In this document: one piece after another, positions 41,976 to 54,033 of the stretch | How positions within the stretch are numbered: the stretch's first letter is position 1 | Layout of the letters: every line of letters begins with the position of its first letter | Notes under the pieces: generated by a model | What the model saw: the letters and a program-made list of their open reading frames with translations, nothing else | Databases searched by the model: none | Told to the model about the DNA's origin: nothing | Position numbers and translations under genes: made by a program | Assembly: GCA_014529385.2 (NCBI GenBank) | Contig: CM043943.1 | Span: 152,343,592-152,407,591, forward strand | Length of the DNA: 64,000 bases | Direction: 5' to 3' | DNA from: Adiantum capillus-veneris | Lineage: Eukaryota > Streptophyta > Polypodiopsida > Polypodiales > Pteridaceae

Positions 41976-42201
41976 GAATGATTATCTAACAATAGTGTGA
42001 TTTCACAAACTATTGAACCACATAATGGGACTAGTGACCAAAAAATGTGTATATAATATCCAGGAATTATGTCTACATTAGATAAAAAGTAATCATTAAA
42101 GTTGGCAAAGATAAGACTAAAATTGACGTATAGACTAGACATTTGACATATACAGTGCTATTTGTAAATATATGAAATTATCAAAGAAGCTTATACAAGG
42201 G
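39751..42201 (-). other. Inverted right flank of element 1
   Basis: No gene. The last part (41972-42201, reverse complement) matches 18307-18530 of copy A and is the missing continuation of copy B after its interruption at 22557. This shows that the 3' flank and 3' LTR were inverted. A TG array is at 41916-41971. Short direct repeats occur near 40563, 40640 and 40910 (GAACCAATAATCATCC-like) and near 40696 and 40788 (GACAGGATA...GGGCAAAA). A 40-base hairpin lies at 41800-41840. The origin of 39751-41915 is not recognised. Confidence 0.65.
41916..41971 (+). repeat. (TG)n microsatellite
   Basis: Uninterrupted TG/GT dinucleotides, in line with the CA-rich end of the A/B repeat unit read in reverse. 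Confidence 0.97.
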
Positions 42202-43134
42202 TGTTGGACGGATACGCCGCGACGGACGTCAGCACAGCGAGAACTCACCTAACAAGTAATGTCAGCTAAGGACGAAGCTCGACCCGCAGGCGCGTGGAAG
42301 CAAGCATAAGGTGTCAACCTACGCTCGACCGACTCCTAACCAATTCCTACAGAGGTCCCTACCAATTGTCTAAGTCACAGTCTTCAAAAGTGCAAAAGAG
42401 GAATCTTCCTACAACGCTTGTTAGAGCCGAACACCCATCAAACACTTTCAAAACACCATAGAACTTGAAGGAGACCCTACTAATACCTATAGGCCGCTCT
42501 CCCTAAGGTCTATAAACCAAAATCACGACCCAAAACACCCGGTACAGAAACACGTAGGATGTCGGCCGAAATCTGCATGTCTTTGTTTCCGAAATCTAAA
42601 GTGCCTAATGTGTAGCTCTACTCAATGTGAACGCGTGGATATGCTGCAATGTGAAATCAGATAACGTATGCTCACCCAAACAACCGATGAAGCTCGTAGA
42701 AGGAGCTCCCAAAGCCGGACCGTACGCGCGCAATGTTGGTATCGGCTTGTAGCTCTAGTCGGGGGCAACACGCTGCACTTCTCCGCACTCGATTCCGACC
42801 ACCATAGCACACGTAGCGTCAAGATGAAGCTCACACTCTCTCTCACGTACACAGTACGTTCACTCACAGACTTCAAACTTGTTTTAAAATGACAAAAGGT
42901 TTTTCATTAAGGTCAAAAAGTGGTATATATACCTTACAACTTCTCAAACCCTAAATTTCCAAAATCAACCATCTACTCAATCTAACTATCAAAACTGGGA
43001 TACAATCTGGAAACTTCTGTAAGTCCCAATATGTACAATGTGAAAAATCGGGTTTTTCCTCAATGAATGAATAATTACAAAAATAATGGTCCGCCGAGTA
43101 GTTAGATGTTGTGGGATGTGTCCAGCTTCTAACA
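42202..43134 (-). mobile_element. 3' LTR of element 1, inverted
   Basis: The reverse complement of this 933-bp block matches the LTR at 22558-23465 end to end. The difference in length is mostly a duplicated stretch of about 25 bp near 42550-42600. AAGGG (42197-42201), the complement of the target duplication CCCTT, adjoins its outer end. The TATA box is near 42923-42932. It contains GACATCCTACGTGT on the minus strand, matching the internal palindrome over 14 bases of one variant. Confidence 0.92.
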
Positions 43135-43150
43135 TCCCCCCCCCCTCCTT
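43135..43150 (-). promoter_or_regulatory. 3' polypurine tract of element 1
   Basis: The complement reads AAGGAGGGGGGGGGGA immediately before the LTR start TGTTAG. It is the plus-strand DNA primer site. Confidence 0.88.
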
Positions 43151-43187
43151 GTTCATCCTGTCCCCGACATGGCCTTGATCCTTTGCT

Positions 43188-44440
43188 TCATCTTATGGTC
43201 TCCCGCATCTTTAGCAGTGATTCGTACCGTGCATGTAGATTTAGCATTGTTGGGCCAAAGATATGTGTATGCATGGTGAAGAACCTCATGTAGAATGCTT
43301 CTTCAAAAGCCTGGAGGTGATAGGATGGTAGAAACATAATTCTTTGATACAACGCATGTATCACCTCCTTGGAAGGATGACATGACATATCATAAGCACA
43401 TATGTATGTATCGTGGAAGAAGAATATGTTGCCAGTCACCTAGCCTTGCTTGAAGGTCTCGAACACTGCTAGGATGGTTCTGCAGATCTTTCTCATCATA
43501 ATGCATGTAAGGTCAGGTGAGCCAGTGAACAACTTTATGGCGGCCGTTAGGGTTTTCACCATGTATTGTACACTTATTCTCTCACCTGCCTTCACACCCG
43601 GCAGCTTTGGGTAGTTCAGCCAAGTGGGTTACGCTTCTTTGTAAGATTTCTTGTGCTTTCCACGTCCTAACCCTTGGTAGAGGACAGAAGTGTATTAGGT
43701 ATTTTGGGTACTTGGTAAGCCAAGCATTCCTCCACTTTGGCTGAGAATCCACTATGAGCTTTACTCCTTCTGGCCTCGAGGTGTCTGCGTTGTAGAGAGG
43801 GATCGTTGGCTCTTCTCTGATTCGCCTGTTTATTGTTGCCGCCTCATATTTTAGCAATGGATATGGGAGAGAGGGTTGAAGCCATTCACGCCTGAGATTG
43901 CTGGCGTTGATTTTCTGAATTGTCATAGATTTGAAAACCCTTTGTTCCCATTCCAAGGCTTCCTTTGTGCTTTCTCTGAGCTTTGCCTCTATTGCTTTAC
44001 ACGATTTTTCCTTCTCTTCTTGTGTTAGATCCTGTGGCTCTTGAGAGGATCCTGCTGTGCTTTCCTCTGGCATGGGTGTGTCCACAGGTTCTACCATATT
44101 GTCGAGGTCGATTCCCTCATTGGAAGATGGCCCTGAGCTTTCTGCTTCTGCTTGTTGCCGGCCTTTCAACTCCTCAATTTTCTTGAGGAGTGTCTGCTTT
44201 TCAGCTTCGGCTTCTCCGCCCATAGTCACGAGGAGGTCATTGAGTTCAACGTTTACTTTTTCAGCTTCCTCGAGCTTTATCTTTATGCTCTTCAATTCTT
44301 CTTGTAGGGCTCTTTGGATGTCCTCCATTTTGGTTTGCATTGCGATAGAACCTTCAGCCATCATTAACCTCTCCTTCTTCTTGAGAGTCGGCTCCTTTTG
44401 GAGTTCTTGCATCTGCTCTTCATATATTTGACTCTCGGAA
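43188..44440 (-). pseudogene. ORF3, C-terminal part, element 1 (inverted)
   Basis: On the minus strand 43582-44431 encodes a coiled coil (MQTKMEDIQRALQEELKS onward), an acidic linker, and then a conserved region: SLPYPLLKYEAATINRRIREE, LIVDSQPKWRNAWL and FCPLPRVRTWK. After a stop near 43582 a further block at 43188-43439 reads ALYQRIMFLPSYHLQAFEEAF. Both blocks align with ORF3 of element 2 (LVDDHPKWRQKWL, FCPVPRRHTWK; YSRLMYLPSHYLQTFEEAF). With the N-terminal part at 37668-39750 this makes a protein of about 1,100 residues. Its function is unknown. No membrane segment is seen, so it does not look like an envelope protein. Confidence 0.78.
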
Positions 44441-44445
44441 ACACG

Positions 44446-45178
44446 TGTCCCCCTTTCCCCCTTGAGAGATAGGTCTAGATAAATGCTAAATCAATTAATT
44501 AAATCTCCTAAATTATTATTGGACCCCTTGGGTGGCCAACCAATAGGCTTCACGCACACCATGAGGGCAACATGAAGATGAACTTGACAAGTGTTCCTTT
44601 TTCTTTCTTTGTACCATGCATGCCTTGTGTGAGTGTGTGGGTGTTCTCTCTCATCCCCCCTCATGTAGGGCTTGCCCCCTCCTTGTAGGGATTGAATCTT
44701 TGACTTTTTGACACCTCAAGCCCCTCATGCATAGGCCCAGTCCCCACCACAAGCTTGGCTCATAAGCACTTTAAGCTTGGGCTCGGTTCTCACCTCAAGT
44801 GCAACCCTAGCATCTCAATAATTAAGCACCTCAAGCACCTTAGTCATCAAGCATGACAAGCAGGACAAGCACCTCGAGTTGGGTCGGGTTCCCGTGCCTC
44901 AAGCTCAGCCCTAGCTTACCTAAGGTCAAAGGCCTTTTACACACATTATTGGAGGTCTTCAATGAAGCTAACCCTAAGGTCTTATTCTCCATTTGTTAGA
45001 CTTGCTCTTTGATAGAACATCTCTCATTTGGGCCCCTTTACCATTGGCCCTGTGTTGAGATAGATCTATAAGCACATGTCTATATCTTACCACTTGTTCC
45101 CGTTTATTCTCCCACATTAAGTGATCAATTTAATATGAGAAAATCATTTGGGTTGGTTAGATATTAGATTTTATGACA
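44446..45178 (-). mobile_element. Solo LTR-like repeat
   Basis: The reverse complement begins TGTCATAAAATC and could end GGGGGACA at 44446. Its first 225 bp match 2083-2312. No convincing target duplication is found (ACACG against CCGTT), which fits its place at the inversion edge next to ORF3. Confidence 0.55.
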
Positions 45179-46360
45179 CCGTTGTTGTAAATTGGTATCA
45201 TGATAAATGTCGCTTATAAAATCTGGTAAAACTGTGGCTTATAAATTCATGATCACTGTCGCTTATAAAATCTGGTAAAACCCTCTGCCTGGTTTGACTT
45301 AGTGAACTTGTGGGCCGTTTTTTGTCCATTTACACGATGTTTTTGTAAATGATGGTGACCTTGGGGGGAATATAGCCCAGCTGCATTCCATGTATGGACC
45401 TATTTGATATTAGTTGATTGGTCGAGATAATGCAATACACTATTTGCATTCACAGCTTGCCCTTGTTTTTTGGTTTAATAGTTCGACGTGCTAGGATACC
45501 ACAAAAGGTCTCTACCACTTGGCTTGCTATGAGATTGTAACTTGTAGAATTAGGAAGGATTGGATTCCACTTTAACATAAACATTATCAGTTCTAAATAT
45601 TCAATAACAAGCTTGAACTCGTTAATGATATTTAAGCTTCTTTACAGACGAAGCCTCATTAATTTGCCAGATAAAAACTCAAGAAGTTTTTTTTTTTGGG
45701 GGAGCATACCACTTGGAGTAGAAGGGGGTATGGACCTCTAGTTACAATTAAAGTACTAAATAAGCTTGTAACTTTTTGAAAAAAGTTAAGATATGGACAT
45801 GGATATCAACTGAGATAGTCCATTGATACATGTAAAACACATCCAAGGCTAACATATCTACTGTCTTGTTTGGATGAATGCAAGTAAGGACTCTATCTTA
45901 TCTTGGAGGTTTTTTTTGGCTTAAAAGTAGCTGTCCACACATGATTACACATACAACTACTGCAGAGGAAATACTTCTAATAACTGTATATTAGAATGAG
46001 GCTTCACTCTTATAAGCATTGTACAAAAATAATTCTATGATTAGTTTTTTTTGTACTTATCATTTCTCTTTCTCTAGAACCAGCTGCCTTTTGAATGTAA
46101 AAGTTCAAGATGTGTTATTATTTATGTTAAAATAGCTACACACACACATATATATATGCTATTTATTTTTTTATTTATATGTATGTATGCATATGCATTT
46201 AAAATTTATATATATATGTGTTTTTCTCTAAGTTGCATTTATACGCCCGTATTATGATTTTTATACTTATAAAATGGAATTAAATGTTTTATTCTTGTAT
46301 TATGCATATTTATAATTAACTTTTTATATTTTGCTAACCCAATTTTTGTAGAGCATAGTC
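45179..46360. other. Noncoding, diverged repeat
   Basis: No gene. A short direct repeat (CGCTTATAAAATCTGGTAAAAC) occurs twice at about 45213-45290. Bases 45840-46110 are a diverged relative of 14225-14530. AT-rich tracts with CA/TA runs lie at 46138-46220. Confidence 0.5.
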
Positions 46361-46369
46361 TCACACTTT

Positions 46370-47100
46370 GGGGTTAGTCTATAGGCTAGTACATTGTCCT
46401 TGGCTGTGAAGGCCAAAGCATCACATTGCAGAGACGGTTTAGCTTAGGTACCTTTTCCTAGTTGTGTAGATATTTGTGTCACACTATGGGAGGGTTAGAA
46501 AACTACACTTTGTCCTTGATTGTGAATACCATCATGTTTCACTAGAAGGAGAGTACATAGAGGGTTAGTTTCCTCATCTCTAGCTAAGCAAACATCATGT
46601 CACATTGTAGAGAGGGTGTAAGGTTCAATTATCACACTCTCTCTAGTTGTGTAGACCACCGTGTCACATTGTAGAGATGTCATAAAAAATGACGCACTTA
46701 TCTACACAATGAAGTAATTGATCACTTGTTTAGTACATAGAAATACAAACTCAATAAGAAGTAAGAGCATTGCACTATCATCACATCTATCATATTTACA
46801 TACACGCATCTGCTTCAATGCTTGCATAGCAAATTGTGGCCTTTAAGGATGTTTGTGTATGTTTAAATATGACAGTTGTGCCAATTGTGCACATTTTTTA
46901 TTTCTCATTGAAATCACAGTGTTCATTCCAAACAAGTTACTTTACTACAGAGTTCTAATAAAATAATGCATTGTCTCTAATTGTACAGACCATTGTGTCA
47001 CACTGCAAAGAGGGCTTACATACAAATGCTTTATCTTTGGTTGTGCAAACCACTGTACTGCACCACAAAGAGGGCTTAAGGCGGGAACCAACCTTAAGCA
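46370..47100 (+). repeat. Degenerate tandem repeats
   Basis: A unit of about 55-65 bp with TGTGTAGACCACCGTGTCACA and TTGTAGAGAGGG-like text recurs near 46417, 46477, 46530, 46598, 46651, 46993 and 47052. No coding potential. Confidence 0.65.
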
Positions 47101-47111
47101 GGACTGACGGG

Positions 47112-47344
47112 TGTTAACCACCAGAGTCCACTTCTAGTAGTCATGGTCCGAGCTTGTCGGTCCAATAGGAAAAGGGTAAGAGTGATCGCTGATGAGAGGC
47201 GCACTCTAACTGGAACATTCAGTTGGCTAAGCATGGGCTCCCAAGTCTGAATGGGCGAGCTCATATAAAAGTCACCTAAACCTAAAAATCACTCATTCTC
47301 TCATTTGTGCAATTGAAGAGTGCTCTTGCTCCATCTCCATCTCC

Positions 47345-47409
<65 letters not shown>

Positions 47410-47666
47410 CGTGAGAGAGAGAGAGAGAGTATGATCGAGCATTGCAACGGCACGGCGGCGGCGAGGCGGTTGATCATGGCACAACGGTAGCTCCCTCTTC
47501 TTCGCGGCGAGGTATCCTCCACGAAGGCGAGTGTAGGGCGGTGAGTGACACACCCTTGCTCTCTTGAGCTTGCTAGATTAATCTAGTTGTGTGCTTGTAG
47601 CCATTTGTGGCTCGCACACAGTGTATGGAAAGTCCCTTGCTTTGATAGGTGTGACAGATGCACACA
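47112..47666 (+). mobile_element. 5' LTR of a third tRNA-Asp element
   Basis: TGTTAACC at the start, GCACACA at the end, then the primer site. The TATA box is at 47264-47269 (CATATAAAAG). It contains a GT array (47346-47406) and GA array (47411-47429). The left boundary is inferred from TG only. Confidence 0.6.
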
Positions 47667-47670
47667 TTTT

Positions 47671-47688
47671 TGGCACCGCTGCCGGGGA
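47671..47688 (+). promoter_or_regulatory. Primer-binding site, tRNA-Asp type
   Basis: TGGCACCGCTGCCGGGGA, two mismatches from the complement of the plant tRNA-Asp 3' end. Confidence 0.88.
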
Positions 47689-48280
47689 AACGCCATGCAC
47701 TAAGCTCAAATAGCACCCTATGCTGCTTTGTGGTGCAATATGAGATGTAAGAAAGGTAGAGAAAGAAGGTCTGTGGCTGTTCAGAAGGATTTGTGAACTT
47801 TGTTTTTGCTGCAGTGAACTATTTTTTGTTAATAAGGTGTTAGTTGTTTGTTGCAATGTATTGTTTCTGTTCATAAGGTGTTGAATTAAGGTATTAGATA
47901 TATAATGTTAGATCTATAAGGTGATTAGTTGCTGTAGTACTATGTTAACAATGTGTAATAGTAGCTCTATTAGTTGCAAATAGGTAGGATAGGTGTGTGT
48001 GCACATGCGCACGGCGCGAGCACAGTGACCTTAGCCAAAAAAAAATATTATTAAAAAAATATTTAAATGGAAGGGCCGAGATTGGGAACATTCCCCAAGA
48101 CCAAGACCAAATGCTGTGCTGTAAATCACACCACGACCCCTTGAGCGATACGCTCGTTTTGAGCTATCACACGCTATAATCAAAAAATTGATCCTAAAAA
48201 GACATTAAAAAACATCAAAAAACGAGTGAAAAAGGGGTGCAAAACACCCAAAAAATCAAGCGGTTAACCTTCAAGGGTAT

Positions 48281-50586
48281 TTGCCAATGCTTGTAGGGTG
48301 CCAAAGGCACATGCATTTGTGTTGTAGTCGTGTGCTAGAGGCCGAGCAACTAGCAAGCACTTCGGATTACGTGGGCTCTCAATATTCACCTACCCTAGGT
48401 TCCCAGCCCTCGGCGGGGACCCAAGGTAATACAACCCAAGACCCAAACATAGTGGCTAGTGACTCTTCATTTGACTACAAAATTATGAAAGAGCATCCTA
48501 CACCAAACCCCGATCAAGTAAACAATAACATATCTATCTGGTCCCCACAGCCTGGATCTAGTGTGTTTAGTCACTTTATAGAAACCTTCAGTAGAGTTAC
48601 TCGCTCTGAACCTACAGCTAGTGAAGTTAACGAAGGTGAGGAAGAGGTAGATTTTCCTTTCGTATCTCAAGGGGAGCCTATACTCCCCAAGAGTGTCCAT
48701 GTCGATATCCTGCCCCCTACTTTCATGGAAAACCCTGCAAAGCAATCACTCCCCGAAGTTCTACTACTCGATGGTAAGAGTCTTGTGGAGGTGCAAGAGG
48801 TTGAGCCATATATGCAAGCGTCTAGGGAGAGGGAAATGGAGAGTTTCCTAGAACAACGCCGAGCCATGAAGGGAAAGACCCCTGGGACAACGACATAGCA
48901 ATTGAGCGATCAAGTGCTCTTGATTTAGTAGGCAATGTGGGTCAAATTGTGGGGAATAACAATGCTTCCACCTCAAGGGAAACCTTTAGTACGTCGGGCC
49001 TAGAAGGGTTATTTCTCAATGAAAATTGGGAATATGACCTATAAATAGAAACCTTGACTGGCCTATACACGGGTTACACATACCATATAGGTTGGTTAGA
49101 AGTTGTACAATTTACTTCTAGCGCCACAAGTCTAGAGCAGTAGCAACAACAGATCTTCTGCAATGTCATCCATAGCATCATCCAATCAGAGAGGCAAAAC
49201 CGAGGGATTAACATTCCTTCACCAAGCCTTATGAGATTCTTGGATACGGGCAAGGCCAAACAAACGACACTATCACATATGGAAACTCCTTCAGTGAGTC
49301 CAATGTACACTTCATATATTGTGTTGCCTGGAGTTTCCGTACAATCTGAACCCACAAGTACTAGTTTTACTTTTCCAAATCTAGCTCATCTATCTCTCGG
49401 AGACACTACCGCTATGATACCTACTCCGATGATGAGTACAAAAAGTACACTTTGGACCTCGTTTGTCAGCATTGCACCGCTACCTAGTAGCACAGTGCCC
49501 CCAACAATACCTATAGGTGTGCATCAAGCCTATGTACCTGTCGCACCTCATGCCCGCGTAGCTCCCACACCCCCAATTATGCCAAGGGCTCACACTCCAC
49601 AATGGGATTATCCGAGCTCCTATTCAAGTGGGTCCATACCATCTAGCAATAACACGTCGTATCCGGCACTGGCTATGCCTAGGGCCACACCTATGAACTT
49701 TGGACCACCATGTGGTACACCACCATACGAGGTATGGGACCCAAGGGCCGCGCGTATGCCAAGGCCAAGGCCAACTCCCATCTCACATGTAGTTACAGGA
49801 GCGCCTGCACCTGTAGCCACTATACCTGCTTATTTAGGAGATTTGTTAGCATTTGCTCAAAGCATCGGTCGATGTATTGCTAAGAATATGCGTAACATGC
49901 CTGATAGAGAGCCTAAAAGTAAGGCAGTACAAATAGCCAATTTCACATAAAAATTTAGTGGAGACGGGGATGTGAGAAAGCATATCGAAGTGTTTGAACA
50001 AATATGCGATTCTCTAGGAGAACACAATGAGCTGCATAAGAGTAATTCTTTAAGCCCAACCTTAAGTGGGAAGGCTGGGAATTGGTATAGAACCCTAAGG
50101 GTGGAAGAAAAAACGATTTACCCTACTCTTAGGAGACTGTCCTTAAAAGAATACATACGAGAGGGATTGCTTTGGGGAGTAGCATCTCAGCTCCAGAAAG
50201 CCCAACTGAGAGGAAGGAGATTCGGTGAGAGACTTTATTAGTTGCTTGAAGCATTTGAATTCTCGTTGTAATCTAAATGAGTGCTTCAATAACAACCAAT
50301 TTCTTGATAGATTCATTAGGGGATAATGGCATGAGGATATCTACAATGGCCTAGTAATTAGAGGTATCACCACTTGGAAAGCAGTCACCACCAATGCGAT
50401 CCAATTGGAGGATAATTTAATGATTCAAGGAGAAAGAGTGTCTGTTGAGCTTAAATCTACTAGCTCGCAAGCATAGGGGCATTAGCCAACCCTAAAACCT
50501 ATTGTTAAGGAGCCAAAAATATCTAAGATGACTTTCGCAGATCTCACCAAGGCCATTCAAGAGAGTCTTAGAGACAATCGTGATCC
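48281..50586 (+). pseudogene. gag: gag of the third tRNA-Asp element
   Basis: A decayed gag in several frames: 48281-48898 (acidic, Ser/Pro-rich), 49231-50241 (Pro-rich segment, then the capsid domain) and 50242-50586 (capsid end). The capsid landmark region reads GDGDVRKHIEVFEQICDSLGEHNE, then TLSGKAGNWYRTL, then a frame change and LKHLNSRCNLNECF. A TAA at 49948-49950 interrupts the middle frame. It ends at the target site of the solo LTR (ACAAA), and a remnant continues at 54705-54750 before the LTR of element 2. No protease or RT follows in the window. Confidence 0.78.
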
Positions 50587-51524
50587 ACAAATGTAAGGTT
50601 TTCATGTTTTGAAACCTTAGAAATTGTACAAAGCTTGTTAAATTTAACTTGGTTATTGAGAAAACACTGTAGAATGATCCAACTATGGCTGATATTGGTA
50701 TTTTTAGGAACCGTAACCAGAGCTTTACTATGGTTAGAATTTTTCAAAATCAGATTCCGATAAAATCTGAAAAAGTTACGGGCTCTGAAAGGTTACACTA
50801 AGAATTTAATTAGTTAAGTAAAATTGGATGGTTTCAGTAATTATTATTGTTTAAGACTTTCTTATCCTAAGGTTCTAGAAATTGCAGATATTTCCAATTT
50901 TAATCATTAAAAATCAAAGAAATTAGCAGAAATCGATTCTGGGGGGGTGGTGTGGAGTTGTGTGGAACCTGCTCGGGACAAAATTAGCAGGTGGTGCTAG
51001 TTGAAAGCTGGGGCATTGCTTGAGATGCTAGAACCTGCCAAAAATAGCCCACGGGCCCTGAAAAGCTATAAAAAGACCCCCTTCCTTCACAAAAAATTAG
51101 ACTCAGATCCTTGGTAAATTCTCTCTCATCTAGAGGGACCTCTATGCAAAAATCACTAGAGAGCAAAGCTCTAGTTGGTTAATCAACGATAATTAGCACT
51201 AACCTTTTTTAATTAATAGAACTATGCTAACATATTTATATTTTTCTTAATTAAATGAAGATTAAACCTATGTATACTCTAAAATTCTCTCATAATTCAA
51301 AATTCTCTGCTGACTATTGAGAATTAAGCTTAGGAACATTCAACTAATTAATTATTATATTATATTAGGACTGAAATTACTCATTTTAACCATAACTTAA
51401 TGATAATTATACTAATTAAATTTAGATTAAGATGAGATAATTATCAGATTTGTGTTAGACTGTCATTATGCTAGAGAAATTATCTTTTAATTTTTTGATT
51501 AAGTTTTATAATTATTTAAGAAAA

Positions 51525-52860
51525 AATACTCTGTTTTTAAGAGAAAAGTAAAGGGGAAAATGATCAAATTAATCCAAAAAGCTTTGAGATAATTATCAAA
51601 GGTAGAAAACATCTTAATTAACTCGTGATAATTATCTTAATCTCAGATAATTAGTTTAACTAATTATCTCAATAGAATTACACTGTTTTTAAGGGAAAAT
51701 AAAAGGGGAAAAATAACAAACTTAATCTAAAATGCTTTGAGATAATTATCAAAGGAAAAACACATCTTATAAAACCCATGATAATTATCTTAACCTCAGA
51801 TAATTAGTTTAACAAATTATCTCAATAGAATTATACTATTTTTAAGGAAAAATATAAGGGGGAAAATAGCAAACTAATCCAAATTTTTTTGAGATATCAG
51901 AGACAAAATACATCTTGTGAAACCCGTGATAATTATCTTAACCTCAGATAATTATTTTAACTAATATCTCAATAGAATTACACTGTTGTTAAGAAAAAAT
52001 AAAAGGGGAAAAATAGCAAACTAATCCAAAATGCTTTGGGATAATTATTAGAGGAAAAGCACATCTTTAAAAATCCGCAATAATTTTTAACTAATTATCT
52101 CATCAGAGAAACACTATTTTTAAGGGAAAATACAAGGGGGAATATAACAAACTAACCCAAAATGCTTTGAGATAATTATCAAAGGAAAAAAATATCTTAA
52201 GAAACCCATGATAACTATCTTAACCTCAAATAGTTAGTTTAACTAATTACCTTAGGAAAACTACACTATTTTTACGGGAAAATAAAAGGGAGAAAATAAC
52301 AAACTAATTCAAAATGTTTTGAGATCATTATCAAAGGAAAAATACATCTTTAAAAACCTGTGAAAATTATCTTAATCTTAGATAATTAGTTTAACTAATT
52401 ATCTCATCAGAGAAACACTGTTTTAAATAGAAAATACAAGGGGCAATATAGCAAACTAATCCAAAAAGCTTTGAGGTAATTATCAAAGAAAAAAAACATT
52501 TTATGAAACTCGTGATAATTATCTTAGCCTCAGATAATTAGTTTAACTAATTATCTCTTCAGAGAAACACTATTTTTAAGGGAAAATACAAGAGAGAATG
52601 TAGCAAACCAACCCAAAATACTTTGAAATAATTATCAGAGGAAAAAAACATTCTAAGGAACCCGTGATAAATATCTTAACCTGAGATGATTAGTATAACT
52701 AGTTATTTCAATAGAAAAACATTGTTTTTAAGGGAAAATAAAAGGGGGAAAATGGCAAAATAATCCAAAAACCTTTGAGAAAATTATCAAAGGTAAAATA
52801 CAACTTGAGGAACCCGTGATAAATATCTTAATCTCAGATAATTAGTTTAGATGTTTATTT
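51525..52860 (+). repeat. AT-rich tandem repeat, about 152 bp x 9
   Basis: CACTGTTTTTAAGGG-like text recurs near 51530, 51682, 51835, 51981, 52112, 52264, 52416, 52569 and 52722. Units also share GATAATTATCTTAACCTCAGAT-like text. Sequence differs from the array in the other LTR although the period is the same. Confidence 0.88.
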
Positions 52861-53412
52861 TCACTAAAAGCAACCGATTTTGTGTATAAACCGGGGAAAG
52901 AAAATGAGTAAATGAATTTATATAATTACCCAATAATTACCAGAGGTTAGAAATCACTCTTGAAGATTGGGAAAATTACCTTAGCCTAAATAATTAGTAT
53001 AACAAATTACTATCGGCTAATTTTGCCTAAATTAGACCATAAATATAGAAGGGAAAGGCTATAAATCAATTTTATGAGTTAACCAGAAAATTCTTAGAGA
53101 TAGAACATATCAAATTCCATCTAGGGTAAATAATCCACTAGCAGATAGGTAACTCATAATTTACTGAGGCCAAAAATAGGATATTCTTGGAATAGAAACT
53201 AAGGAGAAATCCAGTAAAATAGCTCCAATAATTATATGATAATTATGGGAGAATACTAATAGTATAAGGAAGTTACAGGAGAAATATCTCATCCAATAAC
53301 TAACAAGGATACCTATTTATTCCAAAAATCCTTATTTTTGGGTAAAAAGGAAGAAAAGAGATTATTCATTTAATTCTCTAATCGACTAAGTCCTTTCGTA
53401 AAGACTGCCAAT

Positions 53413-53938
53413 ATGGCTCCAAAGAGAACTAGAGGAAATCCTCTTACCGATGAAGAGGATACTATCAACAAAAGAAATAAAACCACTCATGACCATGAGG
53501 CTGGGCCTAGTCCTAGGCCTATGGAGGAAAGTCTGCAGGCACCACCGCAGCAGCACATGGCTGACCAGTCATCATAGGTGGATTTACATTTTGTTCACTT
53601 AAGTCTTTAATTAGATTAAAGTTCATTTCTAAATTAACATTGCATACGTAAGGGTTAGGAAGGATTAACTGGCCGTAAATGGAAGGTAACTTCCAAGAAA
53701 CCAACAAGCAATGGTTGTAAATAAGAAAGAAATGATTGGGTCAGGACTGATTGACCTAGGAAAGAAATGTTTGATCATCCTTAAGACAGCTTGTTTCAAG
53801 ACACCTCTGATTCCTTGGAATATTTTACTCCAGGTAATGAGTAATGATGGCAATTCCACCATGGATGAGTCGGTTTCCTCAGTGCGCGTGGAGTCTTTAC
53901 CCCGTGCTTGTATGGGCAACCGATTGGCGTATGGGCGC
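53413..53938 (+). CDS. Small two-exon ORF inside the solo LTR
   Basis: ATG at 53413 opens 54 codons: MAPKRTRGNPLTDEED, then KRNK, AGPSPRP and a Gln-rich end (QQHMADQSS) closed by a TAG adjoining GT. About 260 bp further, after a pyrimidine-rich stretch ending CAG, VMSNDGNSTMDESV and RVESLPRAC follow from 53834. The other LTR (5243-5770) keeps the same two blocks. The protein would be basic at the start with an NLS-like PKRTR. Splicing is inferred, and the stop at the first block end would have to fall outside the exon. No family recognised. Confidence 0.45.
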
Positions 53939-54033
53939 TCATATTTTAGAAGATTCCTTTTTTGATTCACCTATGACGTGACAACTCTGTCAGAATCTAA
54001 GTGAATCAAAAAAGGAATCTTCTAAAATATGAG
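53938..54033. repeat. Foldback with 33-bp perfect arms
   Basis: 53938-53970 and 54001-54033 are exact reverse complements, separated by 30 bases. The related LTR at 3170-6574 lacks it in the matching region near 5830-5890. It may be a snap-back insertion or small foldback element. Confidence 0.9.
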
